From positions 1 to 44,910 of the forward strand of contig JBKPDO010000393.1 of NCBI GenBank assembly GCA_046727955.1: DNA of 44,910 nucleotides, in the 5' to 3' direction. Positions within the stretch are counted from its first letter, which is position 1, and every line of letters begins with the position of its first letter. Made by a program: the position numbers and the translations under genes. This DNA is from DASVXQ01 sp046727955 (GTDB lineage: Bacteria; Actinomycetota; CALGFH01). The notes beneath the pieces are model-generated. The model was not told the DNA's origin. It searched no databases and saw only the letters and a list, made by a program, of their open reading frames with translations. Below are positions 39,283 through 44,910 of the stretch, in pieces.

Positions 39283-40170
39283 GTGGGAATCGACGTCAGG
39301 CAGCTGGGTCTGAGGGGTCTCGGCCTGAGGGGTCTCGGCCTGAGGGGTCTCGGCCTGAGACAGCTCCGCGTCAAGCAGCTCGGTCAGGCGGCCCTGGTCG
39401 CCGGGGGCGCCATGGTCACCACGTTGGCCGCCGAGGTGCTGGCGGCGAGAAATCACCGCTTCCTTCCCTCCGAGCCCGTGCTGGAGATCAGCTGCGTGCT
39501 CGGGCCCGAGGACGCCCCGCCGCTCGTGCTGGCGGTGCTCGGCGACAGCTCGATCGCGGGGGTCGGGGCGGACCGCGCCGAGAGCACTATGACCTACGGG
39601 ACGGCCAGAGCGCTGGCCGAGAGATACCGCGTCAGCCTGCACTCGCTCGGCGTCTCCGGTTCCAGGCTGGCCGACGTCGTGAGGGACCAGCTCCCGCAGC
39701 TGGCTGAGCTGGACGCCGACGCGGTGCTGGTGTGCGTCGGCACCAACGACATCACCCACTGCACCCCCGTCCACGAGGTCCGGCGACAGCTGCAGCTGCT
39801 CGGCGGCGGTCTAGTGACCGCGGCTCCCCGGGCGGTGGTAGTGGTATCGGGCCTGCCGCCGGCCGAGACCTCGCTCGCCTTCCGCTGGCCCCTGCGAATG
39901 GTCCTGGGAGGGTGGGCCCGCGCGTACACGCGCCTATACCAGGCGGAACTGTCCCCCCACGGCATCACCGTGGTGGACGTGGCCCGGGCGACGCGGGAGG
40001 CCTTCCGGCGCAAGCGGGAGATGTTCAGCACCGACCTGTTCCATCCCTCCAGCGCCGGCTACACCTTCCTGGGCAAGTTCTACGGAGACGCGGTGCTCCA
40101 GGCGCTCGACGACGCCAGCGCGGCGGACTCCCCCGCCTCGCCGGACCTCGCCGGCGACCTCGCCGGGTAA
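39283..40170 (+). CDS. SGNH/GDSL hydrolase with repeat-bearing N-terminus
   Basis: A 295-residue hydrolase with all four SGNH blocks: VLAVLGDSSIAGVG (catalytic Ser in GDS), SGSR (Gly), CVGTNDITH (Asn), and STDLFHPSSAGY (Asp-x-x-His). It probably is a lipase/esterase. Residues 8-26 are three repeats of GLRGL ending GLRQL, followed by a possible anchor segment AALVAGGAMVTTLAAEVLAA, so it may be membrane-associated. GTG 39283 is chosen because GGAGG lies 5 nt upstream. The substrate is unknown. It lies 179 bp downstream of RsiG on the same strand, with its own gap. Confidence 0.85.
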   Translation: MGIDVRQLGLRGLGLRGLGLRGLGLRQLRVKQLGQAALVAGGAMVTTLAAEVLAARNHRFLPSEPVLEISCVLGPEDAPPLVLAVLGDSSIAGVGADRAESTMTYGTARALAERYRVSLHSLGVSGSRLADVVRDQLPQLAELDADAVLVCVGTNDITHCTPVHEVRRQLQLLGGGLVTAAPRAVVVVSGLPPAETSLAFRWPLRMVLGGWARAYTRLYQAELSPHGITVVDVARATREAFRRKREMFSTDLFHPSSAGYTFLGKFYGDAVLQALDDASAADSPASPDLAGDLAG

Positions 40171-40184
40171 ACGGCCCACCGGCC

Positions 40185-40280
40185 GGGTACGGGCAGCGGC
40201 GATGCATTTGACCGCCTGGCAGGGGCGCCTGGACGAGCCGACCCGGCCTTCAACCCGTACCCTGCCCAACGCGCGGTCAA
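40185..40280. other. Interleaved inverted repeats (possible pseudoknot) in convergent gap
   Basis: Between two convergent genes are a 9-bp pair GGGTACGGG (40185) / CCCGTACCC (40254) and an 8-bp pair TTGACCGC (40208) / GCGGTCAA (40273). Their order A-B-A'-B' is that of a pseudoknot, not nested hairpins. No gene is seen on either strand in this 187-bp gap. It could be a small RNA or chance. Confidence 0.35.
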
Positions 40281-40357
40281 GCTCGCGTAAGCACCGCCCC
40301 CAGACCACGAGGGGAACTCCCTGGTACTTCCGATAACTGGGTATTGTCTTCCAGCTA

Positions 40358-41098
40358 TCAGCCCGCGCTGATGGCGTATCTGGGGGAGACGCCGAGGAGG
40401 CGGTCGGTGGCTGGGCGGCTGAGGAGCTGGGCCCACTCGACGTCGCGGAGGCGCTCCAGCCGGGCAGGGGTCCAGCCGGCCTCCTCGACCAGTTGGACCA
40501 GTTGGTCTGGGTGGGCGCCACCGGCGAGCGGCAGCTCTGCGACCACGGCGGGATTGTAATGGGCGTGGTGATGGTCCGGCTCGCGGCGCAGCTTCCGCCA
40601 GCGCTCGCGCGCCCGCTGGCGCAGGCTCTCGAACGGGTCCCCGTGTCCCCGTCCCCAGATGCCCTCGAACAGCACCAGCCGTCCGCGTGGCGCGGCCCGG
40701 CGCCAGGCGGCGAGCGCCGCGCCCGGGTCTGGCAGCGTCCACAGCAGGTGGCGCTCCATCACCGAGTCGAACGGACCATCCGGCGGCTGCTCGGCGCTGC
40801 CCTCCACGACCTCCACCTCGAGGCCCTCGCGCTGGGCCGCCTCACGCAGGTGGCCGAGCATCCGCGGCGAGAGGTCCAGTGCGGTTACGCGGTACCCCAG
40901 CCGGGCGGCCGCCAGCGACAGGGAGCCGGTGCCGGCGCCCGCGTCCAGTACCCGCGCCCCCGGCGGCGGCAGCAACCTGGACAGCGCCGCGGTCCAAGCC
41001 GCTCGTTCCGTCGGCGTCGCGGCCCCATGATCGGGCGACCGGTCATACGTGTCGGCGTCGACATCCCAGAACCGACGAACGGAATCATGCAGATCCAC
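40358..41098 (-). CDS. Class I SAM-dependent methyltransferase
   Basis: A 246-residue Rossmann-fold methyltransferase. It begins DSVRRFWDVDADTYDRSPDHG and has motif I RVLDAGAGTGSLSLAAA at about 55-71, the acidic strand end VTALDLSPRMLGHLRE, EVVEGSAEQPPDGPFDSVMERHLLWTLPDP and GRLVLFEGIW. This is the UbiE/small-molecule type. GTG 41098 is preferred because GGAGGG lies about 8 nt upstream; ATGs at 41125 and 41137 would add 9 or 13 residues. The substrate is unknown. It lies 119 bp downstream of the four-gene envelope chain. Confidence 0.78.
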   Translation of the reverse strand: MDLHDSVRRFWDVDADTYDRSPDHGAATPTERAAWTAALSRLLPPPGARVLDAGAGTGSLSLAAARLGYRVTALDLSPRMLGHLREAAQREGLEVEVVEGSAEQPPDGPFDSVMERHLLWTLPDPGAALAAWRRAAPRGRLVLFEGIWGRGHGDPFESLRQRARERWRKLRREPDHHHAHYNPAVVAELPLAGGAHPDQLVQLVEEAGWTPARLERLRDVEWAQLLSRPATDRLLGVSPRYAISAG

Positions 41099-41217
41099 CC
41101 TGCCATCCCTCCCTGCGTGCGGCATCGATCGGGTCATCCCATGCTGCCGTAGTGCGAGTGGTGATGGGGTAGCGGCCGCGCGTGGAGCAGGTCGCCGCGC
41201 GCAGGGCAGCCCACACC

Positions 41218-42423
41218 TCATCGTCGCTTCTTGTTGCGGGAGGGGCCGCCGTTGCGCTTCGGGAGGCGCTGCGCCGAGCCGGAGGGGGTGGACCTGCGCC
41301 CGTCCCGGGCAACCGCCGGGGTGCCGCGCGGGCGCGCAGTCGCGCTCCCGGGCGTGCCCGCCAGAGCGGGGATGCGGAGCTGCCGCCCGAGCAGGGCCGC
41401 GATCGCCAGGCCGATCCCGAGCCCGAGCGTCGCGGCGATCGCCAAGCGCGTGAGGGTCGGGTCGAGCCCGGACGGGACCTGCGAGCGGGCCAGCGATGGC
41501 ACGTCCGGCGCCGCACCGGCCAGGGCCAGGAAGATCGCCGCCAGCAGCAGGTAGGGGCGAGCGGATTCGACGCGCCCCTTCAGCAGCCGCTGGATGGCAA
41601 CCCCCGCGATCACCCAGCCCGCGAACGACGAGGCGTTGGAATAGAGCTGCGTCAGGATCGGCGCGGGCGACCCGAGCCAGGCACCAACGGTGTGGACCGC
41701 GTCGGTGACCACCGCGAGCCCGGCGACCACGGCCAGGACCTGCGCCTGCCGGCTGCTGCCACTGGCCAGCAGCACCGCGCCGATGAGCAGCACCGCCACC
41801 GCCACCCAGGGCCACGGCGAGGGACCGGGCACCCAGACGATATTCCCCGAGACGATCACCGTGCGGTCGCCGATCTTCATCGGCACCTGCCAGTTGGGCT
41901 GCACCACGTGGCTCTGTCCGGGCGACTGGCGCACCACCGCGGGCTCGCCCCTCCCGGACCAGTGCGCGCGGTGGTCGTGCCAGATCGCGACCGTCCCCGT
42001 CGAGATGCGGCGCCAGTCGGGCGTCGCCTTGGCGTCGAACCCCCGCGGGACCTGCTGGGGCGCCATTGAGGAACGGTTGGAGAAGGTGGCCGGTGAGCGC
42101 TCGTTCTCCTCCACCCCGTTCGGGCCGATGCGGAGGTAGGGCTCGAGCTCGTAGCCGAGGACGGTCACCTCCTGGCCCGTGTGGTTGACCAGCTTGAGCT
42201 GGTTGCCGATGTCGATGGCGCTGACCTCCAGGCCGGGCACGGTTGGCGAGATGCCGAGGACATTGGTCCGGTAGTTGCTCGCGGTGACGCCGTTGCCCAC
42301 GGCGTGCGCTGCCGCCGGCCCGGCTCCGAGGGTCTCCACCAGGCCGGCCAGCAGCAGCACGAGCCCGGTCCTGATCAGCCAGGTGCGACAGAGACGCATC
42401 CCAGACGCGATTGCACCCATCAT
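41218..42423 (-). CDS. Secreted-domain/multi-pass membrane protein, possible copper handling
   Basis: A 401-residue protein with a signal peptide (LIRTGLVLLLAGLVETLGAGPAAA) whose likely cleavage would leave a mature N-terminus HAVGNGVTASNYRTN. The extracellular domain (about 40-200) includes NHTGQEVTVLGYELEPYLRIGPNGVEENERSPATF and the histidine-rich IWHDHRAHWSG. It is followed by about five membrane segments from WPWVAVAVLLIGAVLL to TRLAIAATLGLGIGLAIAALL, and a basic Arg/Pro-rich tail. An N-terminal His plus HDHxxHW is suggestive of a copper site (CopC-like proteins begin with His), but the domain is not CopC. No function is established. The ATG overlaps the previous gene's stop (ATGA). Confidence 0.6.
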   Translation of the reverse strand: MMGAIASGMRLCRTWLIRTGLVLLLAGLVETLGAGPAAAHAVGNGVTASNYRTNVLGISPTVPGLEVSAIDIGNQLKLVNHTGQEVTVLGYELEPYLRIGPNGVEENERSPATFSNRSSMAPQQVPRGFDAKATPDWRRISTGTVAIWHDHRAHWSGRGEPAVVRQSPGQSHVVQPNWQVPMKIGDRTVIVSGNIVWVPGPSPWPWVAVAVLLIGAVLLASGSSRQAQVLAVVAGLAVVTDAVHTVGAWLGSPAPILTQLYSNASSFAGWVIAGVAIQRLLKGRVESARPYLLLAAIFLALAGAAPDVPSLARSQVPSGLDPTLTRLAIAATLGLGIGLAIAALLGRQLRIPALAGTPGSATARPRGTPAVARDGRRSTPSGSAQRLPKRNGGPSRNKKRR

Positions 42424-43313
42424 CGGCGCTCCTCCGAACCGCGGCCGGGGCCGGAGCCGTCCGCCTCGTCCCCCTGCTCGTAATCTTCGTACTCCTGCTC
42501 GCCCTCGTCATCCTCGTAACCGTCGTCACCGGCACGGCGCAGGCGGCGGGCCAGCACGGCCGCGCCGATGGCAATCACCGCCCCGGCCCCGACCAGCCCG
42601 GCTATCAGCGGGAGGCGGTTGGGCGCTGCGGGCCCGGCGGGAGGCGCCGGCGGCACCGCCACCACCACGTAGCCCGGCGCGGGCAGGACCGCGCCCACCT
42701 GGTGCGAGCCTGGGGTGGCGGTGCTCTGCAGGCGCGTCCACGCCCGGCCGTCGGCCGAGCTGAGCAGGGTGTAGTCGAACGGGCTGCTGACCGGGAACGG
42801 GAGCAGCGGGTAGACCAGCACCACCGTGGCCCTGCCGCCGAGCCTGGCGGCCTTGCCGGAGGGCCGGTAGGTGAAGCGGAACCGGTAGGCGTTGCCGGCG
42901 AGCACCAGGCCGGACGGCGCTGGCGCCAGGGTGGCGGGATCGAGCGGGTCGATCGAGACCGCCACCTCGTCCGCGCCCGTGGTCGGCGGGATCGCGTTCG
43001 CCTCGAGCACCAGGCTGGCCTGCCCGTCGCCGGTCGAGATCGCGCTCACCTCTGACCCGCTCGCGGTCAGGCGCAGCATGCTCCGGGCGGCCGACGGCGG
43101 CTTGTTCCCGGCGGCCAGCTCGCGTGGCGGTTTGAGCCAGTGGTACGGCGGCGGCGGCGCCAGCCCGTCGAGCAGGGGCCGCCGGGTCAGTGGGCTGTTC
43201 CTCCCGCTGACGGCCGCGCCGCCAAGGTAGGCGAGCGCCAGGACCACCCCGGCGAGCACCGCCCAGCCGCGACCAGGTCGCCGCGGACGGACGCCGCGAG
43301 GCCTCGTGATCAT
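42420..43313 (-). CDS. Envelope protein with two membrane segments and acidic tail, unknown
   Basis: A 297-residue protein. One N-terminal segment (WAVLAGVVLALAYLGGAAV) acts as signal or anchor. The external part contains beta-rich segments such as FRFTYRPSGKAARLGG and SSPFDYTLLSSADGRAWTRLQS, and APGYVVVAVPP. A second membrane segment (LPLIAGLVGAGAVIAIGAAVLARRLRRAG) is followed by a highly acidic tail (DDGYEDDEGEQEYEDYEQGDEA). The topology is type-I-like with the acidic tail in the cytoplasm. I do not recognise the family. It overlaps both neighbours by 4 nt (start with the binding-protein stop; stop with the downstream ATG), so it is part of one tightly coupled unit. Confidence 0.65.
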   Translation of the reverse strand: MITRPRGVRPRRPGRGWAVLAGVVLALAYLGGAAVSGRNSPLTRRPLLDGLAPPPPYHWLKPPRELAAGNKPPSAARSMLRLTASGSEVSAISTGDGQASLVLEANAIPPTTGADEVAVSIDPLDPATLAPAPSGLVLAGNAYRFRFTYRPSGKAARLGGRATVVLVYPLLPFPVSSPFDYTLLSSADGRAWTRLQSTATPGSHQVGAVLPAPGYVVVAVPPAPPAGPAAPNRLPLIAGLVGAGAVIAIGAAVLARRLRRAGDDGYEDDEGEQEYEDYEQGDEADGSGPGRGSEERR

Positions 43314-44581
43314 GGGGTGATCCGCATGGCCTTGAGCGGCGCGGTGGCAAACTGCGGCGGCCAGGTGATCTGGCGGTCGTTCACCCCGACCCACTCCCAG
43401 ATGACCGACCCGGCCCGCAGGTTGGTGCTGGGATCGTCGCTCCCCGCCGGGCCGAACTCGAGCCCGCTGCCGTTGGGCAGCCCGCCGGCGGGGACGCGCA
43501 CGGCCCGCGCCGCCCGGGCCACCGCCTCTGGATCGGTGGATCCCGCCCGCGGCAACACCCAGTGGAACAGCGCCCAGGCGCCGGCGAAGCCCGCCAGCGC
43601 CGCGGCGTTCATCTCCTGGTGGTAGGCGCGCTCATAGGCCCGGTCGGCGGACTCCAGGATGGCGCGTGCCTGGGGGCTCAGCCCTTTGCGGTTGATCCCG
43701 TAGGCGTCTGGCTTGTCCGAGGCGAACAGCCCCACCGCGTCACGGCCGAGCGCCGCGCCGAAGGCGGGCATGCAGTAGCTCGACGAGGTGCCGATGTTGG
43801 CGACCAGCTTCACGCCCTGGCGCACGATCTCGCGCCGCAGTGCCACCCCGTCGTCCAGGTAGGCGACCACGAACAGCACGTCTGGTCGGGTGGCGGCGAT
43901 CTGCCTGACCAGGCTGACCTTGTCGTAGCGCCTGGGGTCGTAGCGCAGGCTCCCCGCCACGCGGTAGCCGCGGGCGCGCAGTTCCCCGAGCGCACCCTGG
44001 GCGACCGCCGAGCCGAACTGGTCGTCTACCGCGGCCACCGCGTAGCGCAGCTTGGCGGGATCGCGATGGAGCTTCGGCAGCAGCTGCGCGGACACGAAGT
44101 CCATCGCCGTCTTGCCGAGCAGCGCGCCCCCCGGCGCGACCCGGAACACCCGCTCGCCGCCGCCCTCAAGGCCCATCAGCTCACCCACCGCGCCGTTCTC
44201 CCAGAAGACCAGCCCGCGCTCGGAGGCGGTGCGGGCGGCAGGCTCGGAGATGGTGCTGCCGTAGCTGCCGAGCACCACGCCGATGCCGCGGCCGGCCAGC
44301 GTCGTCACCGCGCCCGGGGCGGCGTCGGCCGCGGGGACGTCCACCGGCGCCAGCTCGATCGGCCGGCCCGCCACCCCGCCGCCGGCGTTGGCGAGATCCG
44401 CCGCGAGCTGGACGCCGCGGTACTCCTCGACACCGCCTGGCCCCTGCGTGCCGCTCAGGGGGTAGATCGCACCGACCCGCAGCGGCTCGGGCCGACCGCG
44501 CTGGCTGGTGGGCGAGCGCGAGCACGAGGTCGCCAGCGCAGCCAGCGCCAGGACGAGGGCAACGACACGAAGGCACTTCAC
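43310..44581 (-). CDS. Type-1 periplasmic-binding (branched-chain amino acid-type) lipoprotein
   Basis: A 423-residue lipoprotein with signal segment VVALVLALAALATSC and lipid-anchored Cys20. The Peripla_BP_6/LivJ-type pattern is clear: RVGAIYPLSGTQGPGGVEEYRGVQLAADLANAGGGVAGRPIEL, GIGVVLGSYGSTISEPAARTASERGLVFWENGAVGE, AAVDDQFGSAVAQGALGELRARG and PDVLFVVAYLDDGVALRREIVRQG. No LivHMGF permease or ATPase genes are adjacent, so it may be a sensor or ligand-binding partner instead of a transporter part. The GTG start overlaps the CPBP gene's stop (GTGA); there is little Shine-Dalgarno, consistent with coupling. Confidence 0.85.
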   Translation of the reverse strand: MKCLRVVALVLALAALATSCSRSPTSQRGRPEPLRVGAIYPLSGTQGPGGVEEYRGVQLAADLANAGGGVAGRPIELAPVDVPAADAAPGAVTTLAGRGIGVVLGSYGSTISEPAARTASERGLVFWENGAVGELMGLEGGGERVFRVAPGGALLGKTAMDFVSAQLLPKLHRDPAKLRYAVAAVDDQFGSAVAQGALGELRARGYRVAGSLRYDPRRYDKVSLVRQIAATRPDVLFVVAYLDDGVALRREIVRQGVKLVANIGTSSSYCMPAFGAALGRDAVGLFASDKPDAYGINRKGLSPQARAILESADRAYERAYHQEMNAAALAGFAGAWALFHWVLPRAGSTDPEAVARAARAVRVPAGGLPNGSGLEFGPAGSDDPSTNLRAGSVIWEWVGVNDRQITWPPQFATAPLKAMRITP

Positions 44582-44910
44582 CGGAGGATCACCGCCAGGA
44601 GGTTGGCCGCGGCGTGGGTCGCCGCGGGAACGGTCCAGCGGCCCGACGCCCAGCGCTGCCATCCGAGCAGCAACCCGGCGCCGAGGTCGACAGGGACGGC
44701 AGCCGGACCGTAGGACGGAACGTGGACCAAGGCAAACGCGACCGCCGAGAAGGCGACGGCGAGCACCGGCGCCAGTGCCGGCGCGCGGCCGCTCCGCGCT
44801 GCCCGCTGCGAGACCCAGGCGTAGAGGGCGCCGCGGAACAGGGCCTCCTCGGCGACCGCGGCGAGCAGGCCAAGGGCGAGGGCGGCCCCGCCGGCCGGCA
44901 GCGGCGGGGC
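44578..44910 (-). CDS. CPBP-family intramembrane metalloprotease, 5' part cut by window edge
   Basis: The last 110 residues of a CPBP (ABI) family protein. The three conserved motifs of the family are present: VAEEALFRGALYAW (EExxxR), FALVHVPSYG (FxxxH) and PAATHAAANLLAV (HxxxN). Hydrophobic stretches such as LAVAFSAVAFALV place these in the membrane. The N-terminal segments lie beyond the window. CPBP proteases process membrane proteins such as prenylated substrates in eukaryotes, or anti-sigma or immunity-related substrates in bacteria. It is the first visible gene of the overlapping envelope chain, and might process one of its partners (inference). Confidence 0.85.
   Translation of the reverse strand, partial: APPLPAGGAALALGLLAAVAEEALFRGALYAWVSQRAARSGRAPALAPVLAVAFSAVAFALVHVPSYGPAAVPVDLGAGLLLGWQRWASGRWTVPAATHAAANLLAVILR

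Noticed and set aside
40330..40337. CCGATAA resembling a WhiG/FliA-type -10 element near the RsiG region
   Set aside because: No TAAA -35 at the proper spacing and it lies at the convergent ends of two genes.

Overview
The window is about 45 kb of very GC-rich DNA with dense coding and frequent 4-nt ATGA/GTGA gene overlaps. Several features point to a high-GC actinomycete (Actinomycetota), probably a deep-branching or environmental lineage. These are the GlgE glycogen route (GlgE, stand-alone maltokinase, GlgB, GlgP, GlgX), an F420-type luciferase-family oxidoreductase, a DivIVA-domain protein, an RsiG-type c-di-GMP-binding anti-sigma factor, an Rv0862c-like helicase-associated protein, and TANNNT -10 boxes placed for leaderless transcripts. 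I cannot name a genus. I saw no rRNA, tRNA, CRISPR array, prophage or insertion sequence.

Layout. 1-3189 (minus): a truncated helicase-associated protein, an LLM-class oxidoreductase, and a protein with four DivIVA-type motifs. 3488-8686: a beta-oxidation locus, with an acyl-CoA dehydrogenase divergent from a FadN-type hydroxyacyl-CoA dehydrogenase/enoyl-CoA hydratase fusion and its thiolase. 8888-13560 (minus): a serpin broken by a frameshift, a TesB-like thioesterase, an FMN alpha-hydroxy-acid oxidase and a DUF4268 protein. 13714-22057: the glycogen locus, with glgE-mak-glgB on the minus strand divergent from glgP. Then come a YbjQ protein, a lipoprotein, an amidase and glgX. 27406-33691: a dipeptide-type ABC transporter whose permease and binding-protein genes converge on its two ATPase genes. 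33818-37256 (minus): a TetR regulator leading paaABCD (phenylacetyl-CoA epoxidase), with a perfect 13-bp inverted repeat upstream as the likely operator.

37364-37633 (plus) holds a small gene that ordinary gene calling would miss: a SelW-like (Rdx family) selenoprotein with an in-frame TGA in a Cys-x-x-Sec motif, a leaderless-type promoter, and a possible bacterial SECIS hairpin just after the TGA. Next are endonuclease III (minus), RsiG (plus) and an SGNH hydrolase (plus). 40358-44910 (minus) holds a SAM methyltransferase and a chain of four overlapping envelope genes: a CPBP protease, an orphan amino-acid-type binding lipoprotein, an anchored protein with an acidic tail, and a multi-pass protein whose predicted mature N-terminus is histidine.

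A second theme is repeat expansion. Four intergenic gaps carry tandem copies of hairpin-bearing units of about 60-130 bp, two of them with periods of 82-83 bp. Several proteins carry short in-frame tandem repeats near their N-termini or in linkers. The remaining gaps are all under 300 bases, and I see no further genes in them.
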